Virus record (IMG/VR): IMGVR_UViG_3300031712_000008
Location: 1 to 47,632 of that record
Length of the DNA stretch: 47,632 nt
Source of the DNA: a virus
Strand: one strand, 5' to 3'
Shown: in pieces, positions 38,901 to 46,793 of the stretch
Numbering within the stretch: position 1 is the stretch's first letter
Layout: each line of letters begins with the position of its first letter
Made by a program: the position numbers and the translations under genes
The notes under the pieces: model-generated
What the model saw: the letters and a program-made list of their open reading frames with translations, nothing else
The model's database searches: none
What the model was told of the DNA's origin: nothing

Positions 38901-41900
38901 GGTGAGAAGGGCGAAGCCGGGGAGTACTACGACAAGCTCTACGAAAAGCGCGCCGGCGTGGGCTACAAGCGCATGGCCGATTTCTGGGAGGTCCCCCAGT
39001 GGCAGGCCGTTCTCTCGCACAACCTGGGGGACAAGGCAGACCTGTATGTTGTGCGGGATCTCGAGGAGGCCAAGAAGTTCCTCAAGAGCTCGGGCTACGA
39101 CCACGTTGCATTCTCCGTTTTCGAGCCGGCCAAGGCCCATGTGCTGGAGCTCGCTCCTTCGATCGATGGCAAGATCGACCTGGGTGGCTATCCGAACACC
39201 AGCACCGATGAGATCACTTCGAAGTTTCCGAATGCCACCCGGTTCGACACGGTGCCGGATTACGTCACGAGCCTGGGCCATGACTACATGCCTGGTTACG
39301 ACTACCGCCTCTACAAGAACAGTGAGGTGATCCCGCGGCTCGAGCTCTCGACCGGCTGCCGCCACTTCTGCAAGCTCTGCGTGATGGAGCGGGTCGTGAC
39401 TGAGAAGCCGGCCAGTGAGGTGGCCCAGCAGGTCGATTCCTTTGCAGATCTCCACGGCGACCTGGTCTACCTCAATGACAAGACCTTTGGACAGGCCTCC
39501 AATTACAAGGATTTGCCGAAACTGGCGGAGCAGATGCGGGCAAACAATCCGAACTTCAAGGGCTTTGTCATTCAGACCACGGCTGCACAGATGAAGAGCT
39601 TCACGCCGGAGTTTCTCAAGGCCTCGGGCATCAAGTTTGTCGAGATCGGCGTTGAGTCGTTCAACGATTCAGTGCTGAAGCTGCAGCGCAAACCGGCCAC
39701 CGAGGCGTTGATCCAGGCGGCGGCTGACAAGCTGAAGGCAGCTGGCATCGCGATGATTCCCAACCTTGTCATCGGGCTTCCGGGCGAGACCAGTCTTACC
39801 TATGATCGTACCCTCTCCTGGCTGAAGGCCAACGAGGACAACATTTCCCACGCCAATATCTACAACCTGGCAGTCTATGAAGGCAGCGACCTGGCCAAGG
39901 AGATCACGGCCAAAACGGCGGCCGATGCCGATGAAAACGTGGGTGGCAAGAGCTTCCGCACTCCGGAAGAACTGCAGGCCGATGAGGACTTTTCCCGCGA
40001 CGTCTACGCCTGGGCCAGCGGGGTGCTCGACAAGACCCCGGCCAGCCTGCAGTCCGCCAAGGAAGGCGCCCAGCTGGAACTGCCGATCGAAGCCACCCCG
40101 GAGAAAGCGGTCCAGGCCGTCAAGTCGCCGGATCTCCCCGACCGGCCGGCGCTCGTGGCCGAACTCAACAGGGCCGGACATGCCGGGGAAGAGGTCGTCA
40201 AGGGTCTCGAGTCCGGGGATCCCAAGGCGCTCGTGGAAGAGGCCTCCCGCGGCAATGGGTCGGCCGGCCGGATGCAGTCGGCCTACTTCCAGGCGCGTAA
40301 ACTGGGGCTCATTTCCGACACGGCCAACCGGGCTTTCCGCACGCAGCTGCTGGTGCAGAATCCGGACCTTTTCCGCCTGATCGACGGTGCTGAGAAATCC
40401 CAGGGCATCGGGATCGTGGCCGTGCCCAGCGTCCTGGATCCGCCGGCCCTGCTGAAGAAGCTTTCGAGCGCGGCCGAGATCGCCTGGACGGCTGCCCGGG
40501 AGGCGCTGTTCAACACCACGGGTGGAGTCAGCCGCCAGGTGTTCGAACTTTTCCACCAGATGCGCGGGAGGAACGCGGCGGCCCTGGATACCGTTTCATC
40601 TCTGGCCTATGGGCCGGGTGGAGTTAGCCCGAGCTTCGGGGGCAAAATCACCGAGGAGCAGATGACCGCGGCAGCAGCGTATCTCGACCCCCGCTTTCTC
40701 AATCGGTTCTCCAAAGAGGGGGCCGCCGCAGTCCGGGCGGTCATGGCCCAATTGACCGATGCCCAGAAGGCGGCTCTTGATGCGGGCCGGGATTTCATTA
40801 CCCACGGGTCCGAAACCATGACCGAACTGGGGATCACCAAGGAGGGGCTTTCCGAGGTCATCCGCAACAACTACGGCCGGTACGTCAGCCGGTCCTACAA
40901 GATTTTCAGTCGTGAGCAGGGGCCGGCCTACATTCGCGCGCTGCGCACCCCAGGGACTCCGGAGTATCAGACCCGCTACCTGCCCACTATCAAGGCGCTG
41001 GCGGCCGACGGAGACATTGAGCAATCGAAGATCTTTGTTGATCGAATGCTGGACACGATCGCCCAGAAGAACGATCTCCCGCGCCGGGTCATCGACAATC
41101 TGATTCGAGACGAGGTAAAGCGTTTGGGGTCCAACATCACGCTGAACCGCACGCTGCGGGAGGACTCGATTCGTAATCTCTATGGCGAGATCGTCGATCC
41201 GATCCAGCAGCTGGCCCACACCATCATGAAGCAGCAGGAGTTGATCAACACCTGGATGTTTCGAAAGCAGCTGGCCGATAACCTGGGCGAGCAGGGCCTT
41301 GTGCGGACGATCGATCCGGACCAGATCGCCCGGGATTATGCCGATCACCAGAAGGAGATCGTCGACGAAGAGGTTGCCAAAGCAGTGAAGGCGGAGACCA
41401 TGCGCCGGGCCGACACAGATCAACCCATGACTCCGCAGCTGGCCAAGGCGATCGAGGCCACCGTGCGGGATCGCAACCCGTTGTTTTCCCAGAAGGTCCG
41501 GACCCGGTCGCAGGAGCTTATGTTCGAGGCCCGGTCCAACGGCCGCACGCCTGATTTCTCCGCCGCCACCCTGAAGGCCGAGCGCGAAGTCTACTCGGAA
41601 CACCAGGAGCAGGCGCTGGAGTGGTATCGGGACTCCGGCCAGATGGAGCCGGGTGAGTCCCTCTTCGCGCTGGATCCCGCCTACCGGGCCGGAATGCAGA
41701 TCGACAGCAGCCGGAACATCAACGACCCCTTTGCCAACCTCGTGGTCACCAAGGCGGCGCGGCCGTACTTGATGGAGTACACAAAAATGCTTTCGAAGGG
41801 GATGAACCTCTTCCAGGAGGCAACCCAGCTGGTCAACACGGGAGCCACCGTGCTGGCGCCGATGACGGTGGCCCGGAATCTCTTCACCTCTCTGCAGCCA

Positions 41901-43601
41901 ATTATCTCCGCTGGCAATGCACTGCGGCTGGGGACGAGTTATGGCCGAGAAGCCGTTGTCACGGCCCAGGCCATCTGCAACCACTTGATCTTTGGTGCCA
42001 AGCTGGACCCGAAGCTGGAGCCGTTGCTCAAGGAATGCTTTGAACAAGGTGCCACTGCCCGGGGCGCGCTCAGCGGCGACACGGCCAACCTGATCACTTC
42101 CTTCCGGGACGTCTACAAGCGCACCAGCAAACTTATGCGCGAGGTGAAGGAGACCGGCCAGCCGTCGCTCGAGCCGATCACCTCGAGACTGCCGGGAATG
42201 CGCCCGGAGGAGGCGGTGACTAAGATCGCCTGGGGCAACGAGTCCCGGCTCTCCCCGTTGCTGCCCTATGAGGCGATCGCCCGGCACGCCCAGGATCTGT
42301 ACCGCGGCGGCGATGATTTTCCGAAGATCATCAACTACTTGATCGAAAAGCAGAAGGCATCCGAGGCGTACCCGGACGATCCGGCGCTTGCCCTGTCGGA
42401 GGCGCAGAGGAAATTCCGGGCTACGAACTACGACTACGGCCGGATCATCCCGATCGTGCGGCTGGCCCGGCAGGTTCCGATCATCGGGCTGTTCACCTCC
42501 TTCGTCAGCGAGTCTTACCGGGTGGTGGCCAACTCCTTTGGCATGGGCCTGCAGGACATGGCCCAGGGCATGAAGACCGGCAACGCGGCCCTCTTGCGCC
42601 AGGGATCCGAGCGGCTCATCGGCACCTCGATCGCGGTGGGCGGCCTGGCGGCTTACTGCGAGACCAGCCGCACCGCGGCCGGTCTGTCCTACGAGGATGA
42701 GAAGACTCTCCGCAAACTGCTTCCAGCCTGGTCCAACAATTCCCACCTCTACTGGTACAAGGCTGCAGACGGCCACGTTCAGTACATCAACTTCGGAAAG
42801 AACGAGATGTTCTCGGCCGTCAGCCAGCCAGCGAGCGCGCTGCTGTCCCGGCTGCAACACGGGGACGTGATGAATGATCCCTCGGCCACGCTGGGCAAGG
42901 AGGCGTGGACCCAGGTGCAGGAGGTCCTCAAGCCGTTCATCAGCCCGCAGATCTTTTCCCAGGCCTTGCTCGATGTAGTGGCCGGCCACTCGGCAACCGG
43001 CAAGCCGATCTTTGCGCCGGACGACGGTCCCGGTGATCGCGCGGTGAAATCGATGCAGTACATCGCGGCGCACGCACTGAACCCCGGCGTCGCCCGGAGC
43101 GCCTGGGCTTCGATCCAGGGTGCCGCCGGAGCCACCAACCGGTTTGGCCAGCCGCTGAAGGCTGAACAGCCGATCCTCAACCTGGCCGGCCTGGGAGACA
43201 TTGACATGAAGCAGTCCTTCATGTTTTACGCGCTCCGGGGGCAGAGGGATATGCAGGCGATCGAATCCGAGTTCCGTACCATGAGCCAGGACCTGTCGAC
43301 CGGCGTCACCCTGGACAAGGTCTACGCCAAGCTGCAGGACGTGGAGGAACGCCGCAAGGCCTACTACCTCGACATCCAGCGGGCGGCGCTCGTGGCTCTG
43401 AAGACCGGAGTATCCCAGGAGGATCTTTTCACCATTCTGCAGCAACAGGATTTCCAGCGGCGCGACATCGGGACGTTCCTCGAGAACGGAAAATATCTTC
43501 CGTTCGTTCCGGCCAAGAGCACGTTCCTGCGGGCGGAACAGATTGGCCGGCCGCTGGATCCGGACAGGGTTCTGTCGATCGTCGGACAGTACGCTCCGTA
43601 A
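35946..43601 (+). CDS. Giant polyvalent virion protein with ParB-like, ADP-ribosyltransferase-like and radical SAM domains
   Basis: This 2551-residue protein starts with DPY repeats (ADPYEDPYADDPYAEKP). A ParB-like segment carries HEGRNRSIAI at 682-691. An ADP-ribosyltransferase-like domain spans about 752-890 (FRGTG at 754-758, GSYYAFSEEDAANYG, GHDGIIV at 858-864). Residues 919-1137 are alpha/beta, possibly B12-binding-like. A radical SAM domain follows (CRHFCKLC, Cys1138, Cys1142 and Cys1145 for the 4Fe-4S cluster; FVEIGVES at 1231-1238; VIGLPGET at 1275-1282). The last 1100 residues are helical and resemble giant ejection proteins. It is last in the late block and follows two internal virion genes. 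It is probably packaged and injected into the host; this is inference. Confidence 0.85.
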   Translation: MDDPYATPGAPSPASLRAPGADPYEDPYADDPYAEKPSLRKRVGDYLSKQQSQANPAWMRYLDPAYLLDQAGKGAETATDAAVEKIRPISEAADKAVQDMQSPDRGLPSRVAGAVLSSVPSADQSLVPVPRISQVPGQSYLNPLIYPAIAWNDVAVPLGEMATGRTLATVGAFSPAAVAEAIPGLAGLSAKALRMAAEAKFGSDMAESTWNSIKQAWQALHNPNLSPQETGEAVGKPVTPFMMTAGLVGHVVSETMPPGGATPPPISAKAAAQARIQARAGGPEAGIETAPEAAKVAPAAPVLLDRTIDEFKPGDKFTAGKTEYTVGSSDPDGTVTVTGSDGVEVQLPKGTKMQVNAPKVQETPYSPAVKPTPTVAGGPTTKVEATPAPEGSTSTAGSTLKPEAQVGREKVQDAAAAPPATPPIAEGSRVAVESPSDRAKNAAEPVAGKAAQIQQAVQTEGVDYRYSVQRPQTVEGRTYPGVTQVDVIDPKAERPLVSSNVADLNAAGAGIPDVPDWVPQGQFTRAQIEQFIKEGPPNATGIKSPSPEILRNAQPASPGPQVAGGVPGVDQGAAGARPPGEVTQTVRREPPGAGAEGVKPSILWDSKKGIGNTPNGAAVGHFGFETTMSPTDFLALAAKGGDLETASAAGIETVIRGGKSIAPPILAADWDPVDKVWKVTSHEGRNRSIAIQNIDPAAKMPVQIMPNKGLRARDVTDEMKAAPIIAEGKKTNRFQPGPGTEGVAQTPAFSQKLFRGTGATPEEVYGPEAVKEGRAVPILGKGSYYAFSEEDAANYGKVSQHQVELKNPLVISSSGQWYDLLDAANAQHLNSRAALFYKEPGKIPEAAERLKAYVQSQGHDGIIVRNTEQQKALRESFGHDTVVSYNEGPPQPKISPKQAAQTRITQRATADKIQTATENGVASTPFEPGKLPDGAAVTRPSETYQKAHEASGGKGNLWVRQSPVQSNAGRTLMVQFASDVLYPPTGEKGEAGEYYDKLYEKRAGVGYKRMADFWEVPQWQAVLSHNLGDKADLYVVRDLEEAKKFLKSSGYDHVAFSVFEPAKAHVLELAPSIDGKIDLGGYPNTSTDEITSKFPNATRFDTVPDYVTSLGHDYMPGYDYRLYKNSEVIPRLELSTGCRHFCKLCVMERVVTEKPASEVAQQVDSFADLHGDLVYLNDKTFGQASNYKDLPKLAEQMRANNPNFKGFVIQTTAAQMKSFTPEFLKASGIKFVEIGVESFNDSVLKLQRKPATEALIQAAADKLKAAGIAMIPNLVIGLPGETSLTYDRTLSWLKANEDNISHANIYNLAVYEGSDLAKEITAKTAADADENVGGKSFRTPEELQADEDFSRDVYAWASGVLDKTPASLQSAKEGAQLELPIEATPEKAVQAVKSPDLPDRPALVAELNRAGHAGEEVVKGLESGDPKALVEEASRGNGSAGRMQSAYFQARKLGLISDTANRAFRTQLLVQNPDLFRLIDGAEKSQGIGIVAVPSVLDPPALLKKLSSAAEIAWTAAREALFNTTGGVSRQVFELFHQMRGRNAAALDTVSSLAYGPGGVSPSFGGKITEEQMTAAAAYLDPRFLNRFSKEGAAAVRAVMAQLTDAQKAALDAGRDFITHGSETMTELGITKEGLSEVIRNNYGRYVSRSYKIFSREQGPAYIRALRTPGTPEYQTRYLPTIKALAADGDIEQSKIFVDRMLDTIAQKNDLPRRVIDNLIRDEVKRLGSNITLNRTLREDSIRNLYGEIVDPIQQLAHTIMKQQELINTWMFRKQLADNLGEQGLVRTIDPDQIARDYADHQKEIVDEEVAKAVKAETMRRADTDQPMTPQLAKAIEATVRDRNPLFSQKVRTRSQELMFEARSNGRTPDFSAATLKAEREVYSEHQEQALEWYRDSGQMEPGESLFALDPAYRAGMQIDSSRNINDPFANLVVTKAARPYLMEYTKMLSKGMNLFQEATQLVNTGATVLAPMTVARNLFTSLQPIISAGNALRLGTSYGREAVVTAQAICNHLIFGAKLDPKLEPLLKECFEQGATARGALSGDTANLITSFRDVYKRTSKLMREVKETGQPSLEPITSRLPGMRPEEAVTKIAWGNESRLSPLLPYEAIARHAQDLYRGGDDFPKIINYLIEKQKASEAYPDDPALALSEAQRKFRATNYDYGRIIPIVRLARQVPIIGLFTSFVSESYRVVANSFGMGLQDMAQGMKTGNAALLRQGSERLIGTSIAVGGLAAYCETSRTAAGLSYEDEKTLRKLLPAWSNNSHLYWYKAADGHVQYINFGKNEMFSAVSQPASALLSRLQHGDVMNDPSATLGKEAWTQVQEVLKPFISPQIFSQALLDVVAGHSATGKPIFAPDDGPGDRAVKSMQYIAAHALNPGVARSAWASIQGAAGATNRFGQPLKAEQPILNLAGLGDIDMKQSFMFYALRGQRDMQAIESEFRTMSQDLSTGVTLDKVYAKLQDVEERRKAYYLDIQRAALVALKTGVSQEDLFTILQQQDFQRRDIGTFLENGKYLPFVPAKSTFLRAEQIGRPLDPDRVLSIVGQYAP

Positions 43602-43606
43602 AACAG

Positions 43607-43635
43607 AAGGCCCCGGATCTAAGATCCAGGGCCTT
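43607..43635. terminator. Bidirectional terminator hairpin between converging blocks
   Basis: The stem AAGGCCC-C-GGATCT / AGATCC-A-GGGCCTT has 13 paired bases with one C/A mismatch and a 1-base loop. It lies 6 bp after the stop of the giant gene and 51 bp from the end of the leftward gene 43686..44201. No long T-run follows, but AAGG/CCTT ends and position support transcription stop in both directions. Confidence 0.75.
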
Positions 43636-43685
43636 CCGAGTTACCCTAACATCCCGGGCGGAACGGGAGGCGCCCGGAGAGTGAA

Positions 43686-44201
43686 TCAATACTCCGCATT
43701 CGTGGGGTGACTGCCCGGATAATTGACGTAGAACTGGTTGACCATGTCCCGCACCGACTGGGCGTCGGCCGCGGCCTGGTCCGCCACGGACTGGGCATGG
43801 TTGGCTGCGCCCTGGGCATCCGAATACTGCTGGTCGCAGAACTCGGAGTCGATCACGAAGGGATAGTAAGCGTCCAGCTGGTCCTGCGTTGCGTTGGGCG
43901 GCAGGTTGTTCAGCGCCGTGAGAAAGTTGATATAGGCGTCGGCTGCGGCAGCGGCGACGGCTAGTGAGGCAGACACGGCGGCAGCAGCAGCCACAGCAGC
44001 AGCAGAAGCGGCCTGAGTGGATGCGTCCACCTTGCTGTCCAACACGGAGCTTTGCGGAGGAGTTCCACCGGCTGGGACGTTTACGAGGGAACTGGTCTGG
44101 TCGACCTGCTGGCTGGCAATAGCCCGCTGGGCCATCGCCTCATTGTCCTTAGCGACGGCGGTCGCCTTGCCGTTCGCGGCATTGTCTCTGGGATTTGACA
44201 T
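43686..44201 (-). CDS. Ala/Gln-rich coiled-coil protein
   Basis: This 171-residue protein is helical and very Ala-rich (SAAAVAAAAAVSASLAVAAA near residues 67-86), with a polar N-terminus and a Gln/Asp-rich C-terminal helix. It may be a structural or membrane-associated small protein; no family is recognised. It lies last in the right-hand leftward block, next to the shared terminator. The leader contains a TTGACAGGGG element 62 bases upstream of the ATG at 44201. Confidence 0.72.
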   Translation of the reverse strand: MSNPRDNAANGKATAVAKDNEAMAQRAIASQQVDQTSSLVNVPAGGTPPQSSVLDSKVDASTQAASAAAVAAAAAVSASLAVAAAAADAYINFLTALNNLPPNATQDQLDAYYPFVIDSEFCDQQYSDAQGAANHAQSVADQAAADAQSVRDMVNQFYVNYPGSHPTNAEY

Positions 44202-44262
44202 GGTAGGTGTGGTTGATGGTTGCTGAGCACTGAAGCGACTCAGTTCTCCAACACTCCTCTGA

Positions 44263-44272
44263 CCCCTGTCAA
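44263..44272 (-). promoter_or_regulatory. TTGACAGGGG element, copy 3
   Basis: On the minus strand TTGACAGGGG overlaps the stop codon of 44269..44427 and precedes 43686..44201 by 61 bases. It is the third identical copy in the window, and all three lie at gene junctions. No convincing -10 hexamer follows at 16-18 bases. Confidence 0.35.
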
Positions 44273-44427
44273 CCCTTTACTTTGTTGAGACGGGGGTTCG
44301 CCCGATGAGCAGCTGGGGAGGCCTTGCGGGCTGCCGCGGCGAGGACCGCACCTGGATTTCGAATGTTGGGCTCTTTCTGCGCGATCACCGCAGCAGCCCT
44401 TTTGAAACCAGGATGAGCGGCGGCCAT
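44269..44427 (-). CDS. 52-residue basic protein
   Basis: The ATG at 44427 and the TGA at 44269-44271 delimit a small, basic, helical protein (AAAHPGFKRAAAVIAQKEPN and ending RANPRLNKVKG). The pattern 'helix, GAVLAAAARKAS, then NPRL(N/K)KV' is common in short phage proteins of unknown role. It fills the gap between neighbours exactly, 3 bp after the stop of 44431..44664. A nucleic acid-binding function would suit its charge. Confidence 0.7.
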   Translation of the reverse strand: MAAAHPGFKRAAAVIAQKEPNIRNPGAVLAAAARKASPAAHRANPRLNKVKG

Positions 44428-44430
44428 GGC

Positions 44431-44664
44431 TCAGAGTCTCCGGGCCGCGGAGACCGCACTCGAGGAGAGGGTCTTGGCCTCAGAAGCGGCGATCTCGGCT
44501 TCCTTCGCGACCGTGTCCCCCGTAGTTACGACGGCGCTTTCAATCTTCGGGTTCTTGTGGAACACAAAGGCGCTGAGGAGTGCCCCGAGAACCAGGGCGA
44601 TGAGCAGGTAGCCGGTCAACTTGAGGCCGGAAATGACGAGGGCGAGGACGAGTAGAGAGATCAT
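44431..44664 (-). CDS. Small membrane protein, two hydrophobic segments
   Basis: Residues 1-36 of this 77-residue protein form two closely spaced hydrophobic segments (ISLLVLALVISGLKLTGYLL then IALVLGALLSAFVF). The rest is a charged, Ala/Glu-rich helix likely in the cytoplasm or periplasm. Size and hairpin topology are compatible with a class II holin, but no endolysin gene lies beside it in this window. It is 2 bp from the next gene upstream (44667..45014). Confidence 0.7.
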   Translation of the reverse strand: MISLLVLALVISGLKLTGYLLIALVLGALLSAFVFHKNPKIESAVVTTGDTVAKEAEIAASEAKTLSSSAVSAARRL

Positions 44665-44666
44665 GG

Positions 44667-45014
44667 TTATTGGGATTTCGAGGCAAACGCTATGGCGATC
44701 GCCATCAGGTTGTCAACTTGGATCAGAGCTTCGCAGGGAGTGGAGGGAAAATCGTAGCCACCGGCCTGGGTCCGGGAGATGAGAGTGCCGGCGTCCACTC
44801 CGGTCTGGTAATAGAGCCCCTTGGAGTCATTCGGAACTTTGGGAAGAAGGGGGAGACGGGCGGAGGGGCTGAGCCCAAAATCGGCCGGGTCCAGGTTTAC
44901 CAGGGCGATTGCCTCATTGATATCATCCACAGTGCCGGCCAGCACGATCTCGAGGGCTGACAGAATGGCCAACGCCGGGTTGGCGTAGATTACGAGGAAC
45001 GGGGCCAGGCGCAT
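44667..45014 (-). CDS. Hypothetical protein with N-terminal hydrophobic helix
   Basis: The N-terminus of this 115-residue protein (MRLAPFLVIYANPALAILSA) could be a signal-like or membrane helix. The rest is a small acidic domain with two cysteines at most and the hydrophobic C-terminal helix DNLMAIAIAFASKSQ. Function unknown. It is located between a RuvC-like gene and a small membrane protein gene in the leftward block. Confidence 0.7.
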   Translation of the reverse strand: MRLAPFLVIYANPALAILSALEIVLAGTVDDINEAIALVNLDPADFGLSPSARLPLLPKVPNDSKGLYYQTGVDAGTLISRTQAGGYDFPSTPCEALIQVDNLMAIAIAFASKSQ

Positions 45015-45023
45015 GGGAATACC

Positions 45024-45587
45024 CTATTTTACCGGGGAGGCGTGTCGAGTCTTTTTGCGGGCCTTCTTTGCATGAACGACCGTCGGTGCGTCCGGGTTCA
45101 ACTGGTACCAGAGGGCGATGAGAATCGCGTCCGCGGTGTTGTGGTCCTTCTTCCGCTTGAGAAATTGGGCGCTGCGGGGCAGGAGTCGTTCGCACGTCGC
45201 GACGGAGTCAAAAATGGTCTTGTTGCCCTCCAGGATCTGGCCGGTAGCCATGCCGCCCTGGGTGTAAAACCCCTGCCATCGCTGGGGTGTCACCTCTACC
45301 AGCCGGCGCTCAAGTGTGGTGGGATCCGGGGCCGTGACGAAACCGCAGGACTGCAGGGTGCCCAGGGCTATGCCGTGCGCCTGGCCAAAGCCGAACATTG
45401 AGGACACCCCCTGGCCGGGCATGGCGTGAACAAGCTCGATCACGGCAACCTGGGCCTGGGGAGAAAACTCAGAGATGGCAGCGGAGATGTCCTCCACCGT
45501 TTCGAAGTCCCGGCGCACCTCGAGGATGTGGGGACCAAAAAGAGCAACGGCGCCAGAGCGTCCGGGGTCAACGGCGAGGATGTTCAT
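45024..45587 (-). CDS. RuvC-like Holliday junction resolvase
   Basis: This 187-residue protein has an RNase H/RuvC fold signature: the first strand ILAVDPGRSGAVALF (residues 3-17) with Asp7, the strand AVIELVHAMPGQG with Glu51, then SSMFGFGQAHGIALGTL (62-78), and the C-terminal acidic pair in DHNTADAILIALW (Asp149, Asp153). These are the catalytic positions that resolve branched DNA before packaging. The length is normal for RuvC-type phage resolvases. The start overlaps the stop of the 27-residue gene (ATGA). Found with DNA polymerase further upstream, it belongs to the replication/recombination genes. Confidence 0.88.
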   Translation of the reverse strand: MNILAVDPGRSGAVALFGPHILEVRRDFETVEDISAAISEFSPQAQVAVIELVHAMPGQGVSSMFGFGQAHGIALGTLQSCGFVTAPDPTTLERRLVEVTPQRWQGFYTQGGMATGQILEGNKTIFDSVATCERLLPRSAQFLKRKKDHNTADAILIALWYQLNPDAPTVVHAKKARKKTRHASPVK

Positions 45588-45667
45588 ACCATGTAATCGG
45601 GTTCGTCGTCCTCAAAGATCCAGACGAGGACGGCAACGAAAAGGAGAAATAAGATTCCGATCCACAT
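45584..45667 (-). CDS. 27-residue membrane micro-protein
   Basis: The frame ATG 45667 to TGA 45584 encodes a single hydrophobic span (WIGILFLLFVAVLVWIF) followed by an acidic tail (EDDEPDYMV). An AGGAG site lies 5 bases upstream of the ATG, and the stop overlaps the RuvC-like gene start (ATGA). Both signals are stronger than for most genes here, so this tiny gene is likely real. It may be a host-membrane or holin-like effector. Confidence 0.65.
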   Translation of the reverse strand: MWIGILFLLFVAVLVWIFEDDEPDYMV

Positions 45668-45670
45668 AAG

Positions 45671-45979
45671 TTACTCCTGTTTTCGCCAGGTGATGAACTC
45701 GCTGCCACCGGGCGCCTGGCGCGTCTCGACGACGATTCCGTTGGCCACATTTTCCCGCAGGATGGGGAACTCCTCGACGGGGTACTTTTCGGCCTGGGAG
45801 TTGAGGATCCACGCCGCACAGCGGCAGGTCGGCTCGTGAAAGCCCCGCCCCTCCTTGGAGAGGAGCTTGCTGAGGCCGGAGGGTGAGATTCCCAGGGTGG
45901 CGGCAGCCTTCTGGCGGCCCCCGTGAGGCAGTGCGGCAACGACAGCGTCGAGCCACGATCGTAGAGCATCAGCGTTCAT
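45671..45979 (-). CDS. Helix-turn-helix regulator-like protein
   Basis: The N-terminal 42 residues of this 102-residue protein form a Cro/Xre- or Fis-like helix-turn-helix (GRQKAAATLGISPSGLSKLL, residues 21-40). The C-terminal part holds three cysteine/His positions (HEPTCRCAAW) and a beta segment. It could be the protein that binds the palindromic array at 5.5 kb, since no other small clear DNA-binding regulator is found in the leftward blocks, but there is no direct evidence. Overlaps the upstream gene by ATGA. Confidence 0.75.
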   Translation of the reverse strand: MNADALRSWLDAVVAALPHGGRQKAAATLGISPSGLSKLLSKEGRGFHEPTCRCAAWILNSQAEKYPVEEFPILRENVANGIVVETRQAPGGSEFITWRKQE

Positions 45980-46401
45980 AGTTTGTTTTCCTCTTTGAGG
46001 CGTTTGCGCATTTCAACCTGGCCGGGACCGGGGGTGCCACCAGCTACGGGAAAACCCCGGGCGTCATATACAGTCCAGGATTGATCGTGGCGGGTGATGA
46101 CCCGGAGTGGGCGTGTGCCCATCAGGCGCAGCTTCCAGCGGGCCGCCATGACGGGGCCTGTCAGACCTAAAATTTTACCAACCAAGGCTTCCCCCGTGTG
46201 GCGGCTCTTGATGACTATCTTAGACTTTTTTGGCAAAGGCCGTTCGAACCAATTGAAGCGGGGCTCTGTCTGGCTTTCGGTCTTCAGTAACTTGAGAAGT
46301 CCGAGCAGAGGACACTCCTGCGCGAGAACCACGGCGCCAGAGGCCAGGCTGAACATTGGGTAGCCTTGAGGAGGCTTCTTTGGCCGGCGCGCGAGGATCA
46401 T
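45976..46401 (-). CDS. Hypothetical protein (141 residues)
   Basis: This basic 141-residue protein has a hydrophobic segment (SLASGAVVLAQECPLLGLLK) near residues 18-37 and beta-rich sequence further on, including a strand pair around RPLRVITRHDQSWTVYDARG. No family is recognised. The ATG at 46401 overlaps the stop of the next gene upstream (ATGA) and its stop overlaps the start of the helix-turn-helix gene, so all three are coupled. Confidence 0.72.
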   Translation of the reverse strand: MILARRPKKPPQGYPMFSLASGAVVLAQECPLLGLLKLLKTESQTEPRFNWFERPLPKKSKIVIKSRHTGEALVGKILGLTGPVMAARWKLRLMGTRPLRVITRHDQSWTVYDARGFPVAGGTPGPGQVEMRKRLKEENKL

Positions 46402-46772
46402 GTGTCCTTTTTAATTCGGACGTTTCCCTCAAGATCCGTGTACAGGCGGAACTCGTTGAGGTTGGTTTCGAAATCGATAGCAATGATCGGAAGGCCCCGT
46501 TCGACAAAGCCATCGATCCTGGCCTTCAGGGTGGTGAGAACCTCGGCAGATGGACGGAGGCTGCAGTTGACCCCGGTGACCATTCTGGTCTTTTGGATTC
46601 TCACTCCGGGGATCCAACCGGTGAGCGCGCGACGATATACCTCGGCTGTCAGGCTCTGGATTTCCATGGCCAGATCGACCATCTGGTCGTTGACCGGCTT
46701 GGCGGCGGCATAGGCGGCCTCGAGCTTTTTCAAAAGTTGCTCTTTTGGCAAACTTTCCAATTTGGGGTCCAT
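46398..46772 (-). CDS. Hypothetical protein with helical N-terminus
   Basis: Residues 1-50 of this 124-residue protein are a long charged helix (LPKEQLLKKLEAAYAAAKPV). Residues 60-124 look like an alpha/beta domain ending in strands (IIAIDFETNLNEFRLYTDLE). A similarity to nucleases suggested by the IAIDFET stretch is too short to trust. It is coupled to the gene after it, and may act in replication given the neighbours. Confidence 0.7.
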   Translation of the reverse strand: MDPKLESLPKEQLLKKLEAAYAAAKPVNDQMVDLAMEIQSLTAEVYRRALTGWIPGVRIQKTRMVTGVNCSLRPSAEVLTTLKARIDGFVERGLPIIAIDFETNLNEFRLYTDLEGNVRIKKDT

Positions 46773-46793
46773 TTCGGTTTGGAGGGTCTACGA

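Noticed and set aside
40596-43445. Very long open frame (949 codons) on the minus strand
   Set aside because: It is antisense to the giant virion gene, rich in Arg, Gly, Leu and Val as expected of a shadow frame in GC-rich DNA, and the sense protein is clearly real.
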